Shown here: piece by piece, positions 1 to 8,631 of the stretch
How the letters are laid out: each line of letters opens with the position of its first letter
Numbering within the stretch: position 1 is the first letter of the stretch
Origin: Oscillospiraceae bacterium
Lineage (GTDB): Bacteria > Bacillota > Clostridia > UMGS1840 > HGM11507
Assembly (NCBI GenBank): GCA_015068665.1
Contig: SVKB01000003.1
Location: 62,001 to 126,000, forward strand
Direction: 5' to 3'
Length of the DNA stretch: 64,000 nt
Made by a program: the position numbers and the translations under genes
Notes under the pieces: model-generated
Told to the model about the DNA's origin: nothing
The model's input: the letters and a program-made list of their open reading frames with translations, nothing else
Database searches by the model: none

Positions 1-260
1 CTTCTCAGAAATTTCCAGAAGGTCTGCTGCTTTAAAAAAATTGATCCGACTCTTAAAAGTCTGTATAGAGTATCTTTAACAAAACCGTTGCTTTTTTGTA
101 TATGAAATATCATATGTTTTGTCTGCCAGCTTTTGGGGATATAATCGATAATTTCAGTTTCCATACCGTGTTTTTTCAGTATTTCCTGTGTTGCATATGC
201 TTGTAATACGGAACCGTAGTTAAATACCCTGTGAAGTGTTATTATTGAAACCTTCTTCAT
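1..260 (-). CDS. Polysaccharide pyruvyl transferase family protein, partial
   Basis: Reading leftwards from an ATG at 258-260 gives an open frame to the window edge, so only about the first 86 residues are present. The start is set by an AGGAGGAAAT ribosome site just upstream. The N-terminus contains HRVFNYGSVLQAYATQ, the typical opening of the polysaccharide pyruvyl transferase (CsaB-like) family, which attaches pyruvate ketals to surface glycans. It is the most distal visible gene of the exopolysaccharide operon and lies 14 bases after the glycosyltransferase at 275-1252. Family call is from the N-terminal motif only; the catalytic part is outside the window. Confidence 0.75.
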   Translation of the reverse strand, partial: MKKVSIITLHRVFNYGSVLQAYATQEILKKHGMETEIIDYIPKSWQTKHMIFHIQKSNGFVKDTLYRLLRVGSIFLKQQTFWKFLR

Positions 261-274
261 ATTTCCTCCTAGGA

Positions 275-1252
275 TTATCTTATTCTAAGATATATATTAA
301 GCAATCCGGAAGTGAAATTAATACCGAACAGCTTTGTTAAAATGTTTAATATCAGGTATCGTGTTCCTTTTCTTACTTTGAGCAACCACCTGAAGCTTTT
401 TATTGTTTCATAAAAAGCTTGTTTTTCTTTTTTTTCAAGACCGCCGTAGCACGCAAGCGCTATCGGATATTCATAAGAAAGATTACTTAAAACAAATTTC
501 TTTTGTGAAGGTGATAGCTGCTTTGATATTTCGCTCCATTTTTTTAAAATATATAAAAAATCGGAAATATTTTTACTCCCCAAAGTGTTTGTTATGGACC
601 CCTGGCGGTTCTGGCGGTAGTAATAATAATCTATATCACAATAATCAAAGGTGTCAGCGATGCAGAAGAGCTTCAGTGACCAGTCAATGTCTTCGCTTAA
701 AAGTCCTTTCTTAAATAACAGATTCTCGTTTTTTAAAAAAAGCTCTCTTTTTATAAGCTTGGTACAGGCAGAAGCGGGAAATTTTGGAGCTTCGGAAAGG
801 TTTGAAAGAGCCTCGTCGCAGGATAAATTTCTTACTTTATCAGCTGTGATGCCGTCTCCGATACCAATTGAGGTACCGTCCGGAAAAAATTTTTTAGCTT
901 CAAGCAAAATAACATCTGCGCGGCTTGAATCCGCCACACGGGCAATTGCCTTTAAACTGTTTTTGGCAATATAATCGTCCGAATCCACAAAAAGAATATA
1001 TTGATTTTTAGCTTCTTTAAGACCTGCATTCCTCGCATCGGACAGTCCGCCGTTCTCCTTATGTACAACTCTTATGCAGTCGTGTTTTTTTGCATATTCA
1101 TCACAAATAGCAGGAGAATTATCTGTAGAGCCGTCATTTACAAGGATTATTTCTTTATTTTCAAAATCCTGTGAAATAATACTGTCAACACATTCTTCAA
1201 GATACTTTTCCACATTATATACGGGAATAATTATGCTGATGCTTATATCCAT
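275..1252 (-). CDS. Glycosyltransferase family 2
   Basis: A 325-residue cytoplasmic glycosyltransferase that should add a sugar from a nucleotide donor to the growing exopolysaccharide repeat unit. The GT-A fold is plain: IIIPVYN at residues 8-13, VNDGSTDNS near 38-46, KENGGLSDARNAG near 65-77 and the metal-binding DSDD at 90-93. The C-terminal part (about 200-325) is the variable acceptor-binding region, with aromatic and basic residues typical of GT2 enzymes from capsule clusters. It follows the GT4 gene at 1270-2415 with a 17-base gap in the same operon. Donor and acceptor cannot be told from sequence. Confidence 0.9.
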   Translation of the reverse strand: MDISISIIIPVYNVEKYLEECVDSIISQDFENKEIILVNDGSTDNSPAICDEYAKKHDCIRVVHKENGGLSDARNAGLKEAKNQYILFVDSDDYIAKNSLKAIARVADSSRADVILLEAKKFFPDGTSIGIGDGITADKVRNLSCDEALSNLSEAPKFPASACTKLIKRELFLKNENLLFKKGLLSEDIDWSLKLFCIADTFDYCDIDYYYYRQNRQGSITNTLGSKNISDFLYILKKWSEISKQLSPSQKKFVLSNLSYEYPIALACYGGLEKKEKQAFYETIKSFRWLLKVRKGTRYLILNILTKLFGINFTSGLLNIYLRIR

Positions 1253-1269
1253 TTTTGCACCTCATGATT

Positions 1270-2415
1270 TTAAATTTCTTTATCTAGAAGCTTTTTAAAA
1301 GTATTACAAAAATTTTCAATAGTGAAATTCTCTGATATCTTCTTTGCTTCTTCGCTCATTTTATCAATGTCTTTTACAAGCATAAGTTCTAATGCTCGTC
1401 TGATATTATCAGAAAAAAAGTTTTTATCATATTCAGCAATTACTGAACATTTTTCATTTATAAGCTCCTTCATTGCCCCCCGGTTGCTTATTATAAGAGG
1501 AATACCGTTTGAAGCATATTCAATAACGGTCAGATTAAATGCATCCTGGCATATTGAAGGTATTACTCCCACATCGGCAACCTGATAAATATCGTTCATT
1601 TGTGAGTAAGGAACAAAGCCTGTGAAAATTATTCTTTTATCGTTTATATTTTTAATTGCTTCAACCGTTTGGTTAGTACCTTTGCCTGCTATAACAAGCT
1701 TCAGCTTTTCATTTTTAATTTCTGAAAAAGCCTTTGCAAGCTCATAAACGCCCTTATCACGGGTTATTCTGCCGGAATACATAAATACAAAATCATCCTT
1801 TCCGATTTTGTATTTATTTCGCATTTCGTCCCTTTTTCCGTTTTCTCTGAAGTTTTCAAGCCTTATGCCGTTATAAAGAGTTTTGATTTTATCCGACTGT
1901 TTTATTTCTTTTACAATGTTACCAAGCGTGTTACTGATAGTATAAATTTCATCATAGCAATCAAATATTTTTTCGGCATTTCCGGAATTTTTATTAAGAT
2001 AATCATTATGTAAATGGAGAATAAGCCTTTTTTTAAAGACTTTTCTTATTTTTAATCCGAATTCGGGAGCGTTTTCAATTATAATCGCATCATATTTATT
2101 AAAATCCTTTTCATCCTTTAAGATTTTTTTGATATATGTATTGCCGATATAAAAGGGTGTATGTTTATTTATAATATGTCTTATGCCCCTGTTTAATTTA
2201 TCCCATATACTTTCAATTTTTATATACTTAAATTCAGTACGGTTATAGCTTTTACTTTCAAGCAGGGCGTTTTCGTCATAAATTGAGCAAACAGTGATAT
2301 TATGAAGCTTATGTACTTCATTGTATTTTAAAAATTCGTCAACCAGGTATTCAACCGCACCGCCCTTTACGGAGGGCAGGGGAAGTGCCTGATAATTTAT
2401 AAAAAGTAATTTCAT
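1270..2415 (-). CDS. Glycosyltransferase family 4 (GT-B fold)
   Basis: A 381-residue retaining GT-B glycosyltransferase. The C-terminal donor domain has YSGRITRDKGVYELAKAF (about 210-230) and VIEYASNGIPLIISNRG (about 295-315), the E-x7-E-like region of GT4 enzymes. The N-terminal LPSVKGGAVEYLVDE resembles the glycine-rich acceptor loop of this family. The gene lies 9 bases after the GT8 gene and 17 bases before the GT2 gene, so it belongs to the same exopolysaccharide operon. Role: addition of an internal sugar of the repeat unit. Which sugar is unknown. Confidence 0.88.
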   Translation of the reverse strand: MKLLFINYQALPLPSVKGGAVEYLVDEFLKYNEVHKLHNITVCSIYDENALLESKSYNRTEFKYIKIESIWDKLNRGIRHIINKHTPFYIGNTYIKKILKDEKDFNKYDAIIIENAPEFGLKIRKVFKKRLILHLHNDYLNKNSGNAEKIFDCYDEIYTISNTLGNIVKEIKQSDKIKTLYNGIRLENFRENGKRDEMRNKYKIGKDDFVFMYSGRITRDKGVYELAKAFSEIKNEKLKLVIAGKGTNQTVEAIKNINDKRIIFTGFVPYSQMNDIYQVADVGVIPSICQDAFNLTVIEYASNGIPLIISNRGAMKELINEKCSVIAEYDKNFFSDNIRRALELMLVKDIDKMSEEAKKISENFTIENFCNTFKKLLDKEI

Positions 2416-2424
2416 AATTTATCC

Positions 2425-3402
2425 TCAATTTTTGTATATGTTAATCTTCCTTTTTATATCAAGAATTCTTTCGCAAAAAGCGTATATAAAGAAAGGAAAA
2501 CGGGTAAAAATAAATTTTCTTAATTTTATTTTCACCGGAAGCTCACCGTCGGATAATTTAACTTCAAATGGCGTTTTTTCAAGGTTTTTAATATATAAGT
2601 CTTTTAGGGGATGAGTGCAGCTTTTAAACCATGGTCGGTTATAAAATTTTGTTAAATAGTGAATTATAACAGGATTTTCAACTGCCTCGTCAAGCTCTTT
2701 TTGAGTATAATAATTTTCAATATCGTAAAGGCTTTTTATCTGGTTTGCTTTTGTATCAAAAAACTGCGACATAGTATTGAATTTCGGTGGGAGTATTTTT
2801 ATATTGTCTTTTAATACTCCGTTTATTATTCCCTGATCATGATGGGTTACAAAGCCTTTGTGCTTATCAATAAATGCAATGAATTTTTCTTCTGTGTTAA
2901 ACTCCCGCCATTTATTCAAGTCGATAAGTAAAACACCGCTGTTTATATATCTGTCGTTACTTGCTAAGCCTACCGTTTTCAAAGTAAAAAGCGCCGGATT
3001 ATCCTGAACTCCGCCAAGCACCTTGCCTTCAAGGTCATATTCCCACAATTCTCTTAGAGAGGTATTTATAACAGTATCACTGTCAATATACAGTATCCTG
3101 TCCTTGTCGCACATTTCAGAAACAAACAGTCTTGCATAGCCAACCTTTGCAAAGCTGCTTTTATCCTTTGCAGGGATTTTTTCTCTGATTTTTTCAAAGG
3201 GATAAAAAATTATAACCGCATTGTTAAAATCATTTGCTAAGGCCTGAAGCTTATCTTTGGTTTCCTTCTTTATATCGTCATCAATAATATATATGTTTAT
3301 TTTGTCAAAGTCCTTATTTGTATTAAGAAGGGAATATATCGAAGCGGCAGCATGCTGAGAATAAAATTCATCGGTTGTATAAAGAACATTAAGCTCATTC
3401 AT
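2425..3402 (-). CDS. Glycosyltransferase family 8 (LgtC-like)
   Basis: A 325-residue GT8 enzyme, the family of bacterial galactosyl/glucosyl transferases that build lipopolysaccharide and capsule. Visible features are the N-terminal VLYTTDEFYSQHAAASIYSL, the metal-binding DSD at 107-109 within RILYIDSDTVI, the RYINSGVLLIDLNKWR block near 150-165 and the HHDQGIIN block near 190, all in GT8 order. It lies 20 bases after the broken acyltransferase at 3423-3974 in the exopolysaccharide operon. The family call is firm, donor sugar is not. Confidence 0.9.
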   Translation of the reverse strand: MNELNVLYTTDEFYSQHAAASIYSLLNTNKDFDKINIYIIDDDIKKETKDKLQALANDFNNAVIIFYPFEKIREKIPAKDKSSFAKVGYARLFVSEMCDKDRILYIDSDTVINTSLRELWEYDLEGKVLGGVQDNPALFTLKTVGLASNDRYINSGVLLIDLNKWREFNTEEKFIAFIDKHKGFVTHHDQGIINGVLKDNIKILPPKFNTMSQFFDTKANQIKSLYDIENYYTQKELDEAVENPVIIHYLTKFYNRPWFKSCTHPLKDLYIKNLEKTPFEVKLSDGELPVKIKLRKFIFTRFPFFIYAFCERILDIKRKINIYKN

Positions 3403-3422
3403 TTCATTAAACCTCTTTTATT

Positions 3423-3974
3423 TTATAAAGCCGTATTTTTTATCGGATAAATATTTTTTGTTTCTTGCAGTTTTTCTTTTGAAGCGCCTCCGCCAATGGT
3501 GTAATCATAAGAAAAAGGTGTTCCTTCTTTCAAAAGCTTTTCATTTTTTTCTTTGAATTCTTCGGTAGTACATAAAGCCTTTGCAGGATTTCCCGCAACA
3601 ACCATCCCTTCGGGAATATCTTTGGTTACAACACTTCCTGCGCCTATAATAACATTTTTGCCGATATTAACACCGGGAAGAACTGTTACGTTGCTCCGAT
3701 AAAGGTGTTGTCACCAATTGTAATTTTTCCGATTCTTGTATAATCAAGAAGCTTTGCAGTAGAAGCATCATGAGCAAGAAGCATAACATTTTTTTGAAAA
3801 GGTCACATTATTTCCTATGGTTATCAGATGGCAAAAGCCGGGAACTATAAAGCAACCGTACTGACGGCTGAAATTTTCGCCTACATTAAGCCATCGTTTA
3901 ATTAATGTCTTAATGGGGATTTCACCGTTTAGCCTTTTAACAAGAGCCTTTATAAAAGCACCCACACCGGTCAT
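3423..3974 (-). pseudogene. Hexapeptide-repeat O-acetyltransferase, two frameshifts
   Basis: Reads as one gene of about 183 residues if two single-base indels are corrected. From ATG 3974 the frame holds to an A7 run (T7 at 3789-3795 on the plus strand), where dropping one A restores NVMLLAHDAS. Near 3690-3692 a missing A breaks GANVTVLPGVNIG, and the final frame then runs to 3423 with VIIGAGSVVTKDIPEG and VVAGNPAKAL, the signature end of serine-acetyltransferase-like (WcaF/NodL type) left-handed beta-helix enzymes. Its ATG overlaps the TGA of the upstream GT4 gene. Both indels lie in short A runs and cancel out, so either a recent pseudogene or long-read assembly errors are possible. Function if intact: O-acetylation of the glycan. 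Confidence 0.8.
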
Positions 3975-5098
3975 TGTTTCTTCTTCTTGCAGATTTTATC
4001 AAAGTTTTTATAAAATTCTTCTGTTTTTTTAATAGTTTCGCTTATATCATAACCGGCATTTTTAATGTTTAAAAGAGCAGTTTTATTATCTGTTTTGTTA
4101 TGATGGTTATTTAAAATTAAGCTTGCCCATTCCTTGTATGACTTATCAAGAGATATACGATAAACGTTATCGTTAATATCTAAATCCTTGGGAAGAGTAT
4201 CCGTAATAAAGCAGGGGATTCCTACACATTCGGCTTCAATTACCGCCATGCCAAGTCCTTCGTAAAAGGAGGGGAATACAAAAGCATCCATTGCCTGAAG
4301 ATATTCGTGTGCATTGGACAGAACTCCCGTGAATATAATTTTATCAAAAATCCCCAGCTTTTTTGCAGTTTTTTTAATCTTATTTTGAAGCTTTCCGTCA
4401 CCTAAAAGCAACAGAACGCTGTCTTTATTTTGCTTTTGAATTTCATAAAACACATTGAGTAAGAATAAATGGTTTTTAACTCCGTCAAATCTTCCCATAT
4501 GTCCTACAACAAATTTATTATCAAGGCTATATTTTTCTTTTATTTCTTTTTCGGCTTCCTCAGAGTAGGGGTATTTTGATGTGTCAACCGAATTGGGAAG
4601 CACCTTGAATATATCTGATTTTACGCATTTTCCCCCGAACCGTTCAATTCCCGCATCCATAGAGCAGGCAAGGAAAAAATCCGCATATTTTCTTGTTTTT
4701 AAATTTAAAAGCTTGAATAAAAGGGTTTTTAAGCTGATTTTCGGCGGATAAGGATTGTGACTGTGTACAACAGTCTTTATTCCGTATTTTTTTGCCGCTT
4801 TAAGATAAAGGGCTGCCGAGCTTTCCATATGTCCGTGAACCAGTGAATAATCCGAATGGCTTTTAAAAAAGTCATCAAGGGCTTTTTTATATTTTATAGT
4901 GTTTAATATGTTCCAGCGGGGAAGCTTATAAATATTTCCGCCAAGCTTTTTTATTTCTGCATCAAAAAAAGCAGGTGTATCCGAATGAACCAGAAAATCA
5001 AATTGAAATTCATTACGGTCAATACATCTTAAAATATTCATAATCATATTTTCTGCGCCACCGCAGTTCATGGAATTAAAAACATGCAGAATTTTCAT
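3971..5098 (-). CDS. Glycosyltransferase family 4 (EpsF-like)
   Basis: A 375-residue GT4 enzyme. The N-terminus KILHVFNSMNCGGAENMIMN carries the GGAE acceptor-site loop of this family, and the C-terminal half has VVGHMGRFDGVKNHLFLLNVF and FVFPSFYEGLGMAVIEAE, the donor-nucleotide-binding E-x7-E motif with the catalytic-region glutamates. It resembles EpsF-type exopolysaccharide transferases. Two bases separate it from the preceding GT4 gene, and its TGA stop overlaps the ATG of the broken acyltransferase, pointing to translational coupling. Confidence 0.9.
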   Translation of the reverse strand: MKILHVFNSMNCGGAENMIMNILRCIDRNEFQFDFLVHSDTPAFFDAEIKKLGGNIYKLPRWNILNTIKYKKALDDFFKSHSDYSLVHGHMESSAALYLKAAKKYGIKTVVHSHNPYPPKISLKTLLFKLLNLKTRKYADFFLACSMDAGIERFGGKCVKSDIFKVLPNSVDTSKYPYSEEAEKEIKEKYSLDNKFVVGHMGRFDGVKNHLFLLNVFYEIQKQNKDSVLLLLGDGKLQNKIKKTAKKLGIFDKIIFTGVLSNAHEYLQAMDAFVFPSFYEGLGMAVIEAECVGIPCFITDTLPKDLDINDNVYRISLDKSYKEWASLILNNHHNKTDNKTALLNIKNAGYDISETIKKTEEFYKNFDKICKKKKQ

Positions 5099-5100
5099 CT

Positions 5101-6216
5101 TTATTCCTTTATTTCATAAATTGCAGTCATTTCTTTTGTTACACTATCTAAAGAAAATACTTCAATCTTTTTTTGATTGTATTTACCGAATTCTTCTCTT
5201 AAGGCCTTGTCTTCCAAAAGAATCTTGATTGATTCCTTGAAAGTGTCGGTATTATCGGGCGAGCATAAAAATCCGCCTTTTCCCGAGTCAATTAAATCAA
5301 CATTTCCTCTTATATTTGATGCAATAATCGGAAGCCCCGATGCCATAGCCTCCATAACCGAAACGGGTAATCCTTCACGGTATGAAGGGAAGCAAAATAT
5401 GTCAGTCGTGCACAGAAGATCGGGTATATCATTTCTGTAGCCTAAAAACTTAACCCTGTCTTCAATTTTAAGCTCCTTTGTATAGTCCGCGAGCTCGTCC
5501 TTTAAACTTCCTTCACCTGCTATAAGATAATAGATATTGTTGTCTTCAATTTCTGAAAGTGCTTTTATAACTGTTTTGTGGTTTTTGTTTTTATTAAGCT
5601 CACCAACTGAAAATAAAATTTTAGCGGTTGTCGGAATATTTAATTCCATTAGAATTTCATTCTTGTTAATCTCTTTTTTTGAAAATTTCTTGGTATCAAT
5701 ACCAACCCCACGAACATATTTTATTTCTTTTGCGTGAAAATATTTTCTTGCGAAGCTGTAATCTTCGGAATTTATCGTGATAATTGTATCGGTAAAAAAG
5801 GAGCATAGCCATTCAATAGGGAAATAAATAAGCCAGTTAAGAAGGGGCGCACCTTTGAAAAAGTGAAAGCCGTGTGCCGTATAAATTACCCTTGTTCCCT
5901 TTTTTCTTGCCTTTCTTGCCGCAAGCCTTGTAAGCATAGCTGCAACCGGGGTGTGACAGTGTACAATGTTGTATCCGTTCGTGTTTAATAATTTTTCCAA
6001 CTGTTTATACGCGATAAAATTACTTTTGCTGAAAGGTGATCTTGAACTGTCGATATGATTAATTTTGCAGTTTGTATTTTTGTAAAAATCCGACACGGGA
6101 GAGATAATCTCGTTGGTAGCAATTTCAACGATATAATTTAAATCAACAAGCTTTTTGATAAAGTTCTTGAAAAATCCCATTGTAGTGCCTATTGTGGTAA
6201 CATATAGAATTTTCAT
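5101..6216 (-). CDS. Glycosyltransferase family 4 (EpsD-like)
   Basis: A 371-residue GT4 enzyme with strong resemblance to EpsD/CapM-type exopolysaccharide transferases: IVHCHTPVAAMLTRLAAR (about 98-115), YTAHGFHFFKGAP (about 129-141), and a C-terminal FCFPSYREGLPVSVMEAMA (about 272-290) followed by GLPIIASNIRGN. The protein should act at the inner face of the membrane on an undecaprenyl-linked intermediate. It sits between the ATP-grasp gene (29-base gap) and the EpsF-like gene (2-base gap) in one operon. Confidence 0.9.
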   Translation of the reverse strand: MKILYVTTIGTTMGFFKNFIKKLVDLNYIVEIATNEIISPVSDFYKNTNCKINHIDSSRSPFSKSNFIAYKQLEKLLNTNGYNIVHCHTPVAAMLTRLAARKARKKGTRVIYTAHGFHFFKGAPLLNWLIYFPIEWLCSFFTDTIITINSEDYSFARKYFHAKEIKYVRGVGIDTKKFSKKEINKNEILMELNIPTTAKILFSVGELNKNKNHKTVIKALSEIEDNNIYYLIAGEGSLKDELADYTKELKIEDRVKFLGYRNDIPDLLCTTDIFCFPSYREGLPVSVMEAMASGLPIIASNIRGNVDLIDSGKGGFLCSPDNTDTFKESIKILLEDKALREEFGKYNQKKIEVFSLDSVTKEMTAIYEIKE

Positions 6217-6245
6217 GTTTAATAATCAACCCTTTGCTTTAAATA

Positions 6246-7214
6246 TTAATCCTCTATTTTTTTGATTACAACGCTATCGTACATCATCATTACTACATTT
6301 TCTTCGTAATTACCGAATTCAGGCTTGTTGGCTACTCCCTTTGTATTATTTTCTATAAGCTTTATAAAATCAACACCTGCACCGTATGCGTGCAAATATG
6401 CCCCGCCAAAACGTGGATTTATTTCTGAAACATAATATTCCCCGTTTTTATAGAAAAAGTCAATATCGTTGGGGCCATACAATTCAAGCACCGATACTAT
6501 TTTTTTGATAAAATCAACTAATATGTCATCTTTAAATGATATAGTTTTATTTGCACCGCCAATGGTGGTCGAAAGCTTTCTTTTTGAAAATATCGAAACC
6601 GGTTCCTTGCTCACGGTGTCAATATAAATATCCGCATCCATATCCACACAATCCATCAATTCCTGGATGATAAGAGTTTCGTCTGCTTCAACTGCGCTTT
6701 TTAAATCCTCGTAGTTAAATATTTTTCTTGCACCAACGCTTCCGCTTCCTGTTCTTGGTTTAACAAACACAGGGAAATTAATTTCATTTTGCTTGAATGC
6801 AAGATCAAATTCTTCAAGAGTGCCGTAAGTCTGCACTGTGCGAATTCCGTTTTTTCTCATATGCTTAAAAAATTCATATTTATTAAAACATATTGCAGCT
6901 GTAGATTGGTATGGTGCCAATACAGTTATTCCCATATCCTCAAATATAGCTCTGTTTTTTGAAAGCACTTCTATTTCAGGGTCGATAAAGGTAGCGATGG
7001 CATTTATTTTTTCCTTTTTGCAAATTTCAATTAAAGTGTCAATATAAGACGGATCGTCAATTCTCGGAACGATATATTGTTTGTCTGCGAAATATAAAGC
7101 CGGTGCATATTTACTGTTATCTGTAGCTACAAGAAGGGAAGCTTCCCCAAGGGTTTTTTTGAAATTTTTAATTAGTTCGCCTCGGCGACCTACACTACAC
7201 ATTAATATATTCAT
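6246..7214 (-). CDS. ATP-grasp family protein (carbamoyl-phosphate-synthase-like fold)
   Basis: A 322-residue ATP-grasp enzyme of the CarB-like group that occurs in capsule and exopolysaccharide loci. The N-terminus has ILMCSVGRRGELI and APALYFADKQYIVPRIDD (pre-ATP-grasp fold), followed by FPVFVKPRTGSGSVGARKI (about 139-157; glycine-rich ATP loop) and YYVSEINPRFGGAY (about 261-274; metal-binding E and N). ATP-grasp enzymes form amide-like bonds using ATP; here probably an amino-acid or similar decoration of a sugar, which is inference. Its ATG overlaps the TGA of the epimerase gene (ATGA, 7211-7214). A related, broken copy starts at 8624. Confidence 0.85.
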   Translation of the reverse strand: MNILMCSVGRRGELIKNFKKTLGEASLLVATDNSKYAPALYFADKQYIVPRIDDPSYIDTLIEICKKEKINAIATFIDPEIEVLSKNRAIFEDMGITVLAPYQSTAAICFNKYEFFKHMRKNGIRTVQTYGTLEEFDLAFKQNEINFPVFVKPRTGSGSVGARKIFNYEDLKSAVEADETLIIQELMDCVDMDADIYIDTVSKEPVSIFSKRKLSTTIGGANKTISFKDDILVDFIKKIVSVLELYGPNDIDFFYKNGEYYVSEINPRFGGAYLHAYGAGVDFIKLIENNTKGVANKPEFGNYEENVVMMMYDSVVIKKIED

Positions 7215-8239
7215 ACTTTATCTCCATACATTTTTTCGTAATCTGATCTTTTTCCCCATAATTCAGAGAACGGTTCGGTCTCCATTTCTTCTTTAAAGTC
7301 ATTCAAAAGGGAAATATAATCATATTCAGGTGTATAACCAAGATCTTTTGTTGTTTTTGTATAATCTAAAATTGATTGAAGAGTATCAGGCTTGTCAACA
7401 TCATATGATATTTCGGATTTGCTTCCGTTCTTACCGAATACATCAACAATGCCTTTGATCATTTTATCAAGAGAAACTCTTTCGGGAGAACCTATATTAT
7501 AAAATCAACCGGGAAGCGAAGATTTGACAGCCCCAACAACAACCTTTGTGAAATCCTTTATGTATACGATTTCTTTAACTCGTTCAGGGTTACCGTATAT
7601 ACAAATGGGTTCGCCTTTGGCTGCCCTGTCCATAAGCATTCGGTAGGGCATCATTCTCATTTTGCCGTCTACATAGTGATAAGCATTAGGATGGTATTGA
7701 TAAATAGTGAAAAATCTTAAAATAAATCCTACAATCCCGTATTCATTGTGATAATAATTAATTAAATCCACAGCTGCATTTTTTGCAATAGCGTATATAC
7801 TATGATCCCCGACCTTAGGATAAGAACGTGGTAAATCAGGATCGATTGGTTCACCTGATTCATGATAGTCAAATAAGTCGCATGGGGTAGTGGGGAACAC
7901 TATTTTTTTCGCACCTGCTTTACGCATAAATTCAAGCACGTTCAATGTTGCTTCGGTTATAGTTCTTACCAATGCCTGCGGGTTAAAAGCACATCTTGAA
8001 GGCAATTCACCAGCAAAATTAACAACAGTGGTAATGTTTTCATCGTATAATTTTTCAAAGGATGATTTATCCGTAATGTCTATGGAATAATATTTCATGC
8101 CTCTTTTTTCAAAAAAGCCATTGTCAGATTCTCTTTTTCCGGCCGCCACTACGTCAAAGCCTGCATCTTTAAGTGCAACAGCAGAATATGCACCTAAGTT
8201 TCCGGTTGCCCCGAGTACAAGAACTTTTTCTTTTTTCAT
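7211..8239 (-). pseudogene. NAD-dependent epimerase/dehydratase with in-frame TGA
   Basis: One continuous reading frame of about 342 codons interrupted by a single in-frame TGA at 7505-7507. The N-terminal part shows the Rossmann motif VLGATGNLGAYSA (residues 7-19), the SxYAxxK-type active site as YAIAKN with nearby serine, and RFFTIYQYHP; after the stop the protein continues as FYNIGSPERVSLDKMIKG, the normal next block of extended SDR sugar epimerases. One base change (GGA to TGA) would explain the break. The start at 8239 has a GAGGTG site. The product would be a nucleotide-sugar epimerase or dehydratase. Either a recent nonsense mutation or a sequence error; TGA is used as a true stop elsewhere here (3971, 7211, 62797). 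Confidence 0.82.
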
Positions 8240-8253
8240 TATTTACACCTCTT

Positions 8254-8624
8254 TTATGAATGAATTTTATAATAATCTTCAACGCTTATGCGTTTTCTTA
8301 CCTGTGTATATTCGTTGTTTTCATTTTTAAAGTATACATCCGGAAAGTAGCGGATAAAAGGTCCGCCGAATGTAACCGAATAAGCGCCCACACGGTGGTA
8401 TATAATTTCATCTCCTATCTTTAATTCCTCGATTTGCTCCGGTGTCATTATTCTGTCGTGGTCCATACATGTGTATCCGCAAAATAAATTGCGGGGGCAG
8501 TATCTGTAATATCTACTGCAACAATACTGCCTTCAAGCTTTAAGCTTTTCTTTGCTCTTTGAAATCTTTCGATAAGCTCAACGCGTCATCCGGCGCTTAG
8601 GATAAGAATGTTTATATTTTTCAT
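8254..8624 (-). pseudogene. Chimeric remnant: ATP-grasp N-terminus joined to PLP decarboxylase C-terminus
   Basis: From ATG at 8622-8624 the frame reads KNINILILSAG, an in-frame TGA (8586-8588, where related proteins have Arg), then RVELIERFQRAKKSLKLEG and TAPAIYFAD, which matches the start of ATP-grasp proteins such as the one at 6246-7214. Around 8485-8500 another frame takes over: PRNLFCGYTCMDHDRIM and VGAYSVTFGGPFIRYFP, the C-terminal end of a diaminopimelate/ornithine-decarboxylase-like PLP enzyme, ending at 8254. The two open frames overlap at the junction. This looks like a deletion that fused two neighbouring genes, leaving neither functional. An assembly collapse is the alternative. 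Confidence 0.75.
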
Positions 8625-8631
8625 ATGTCTG

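Noticed and set aside
7505-8588. TGA recoded as an amino acid (alternative code or selenocysteine)
   Set aside because: TGA is a normal stop at 3971, 7211 and 62797, the two internal TGAs would replace different residues (Gly and Arg), and no SECIS-like hairpin was seen.
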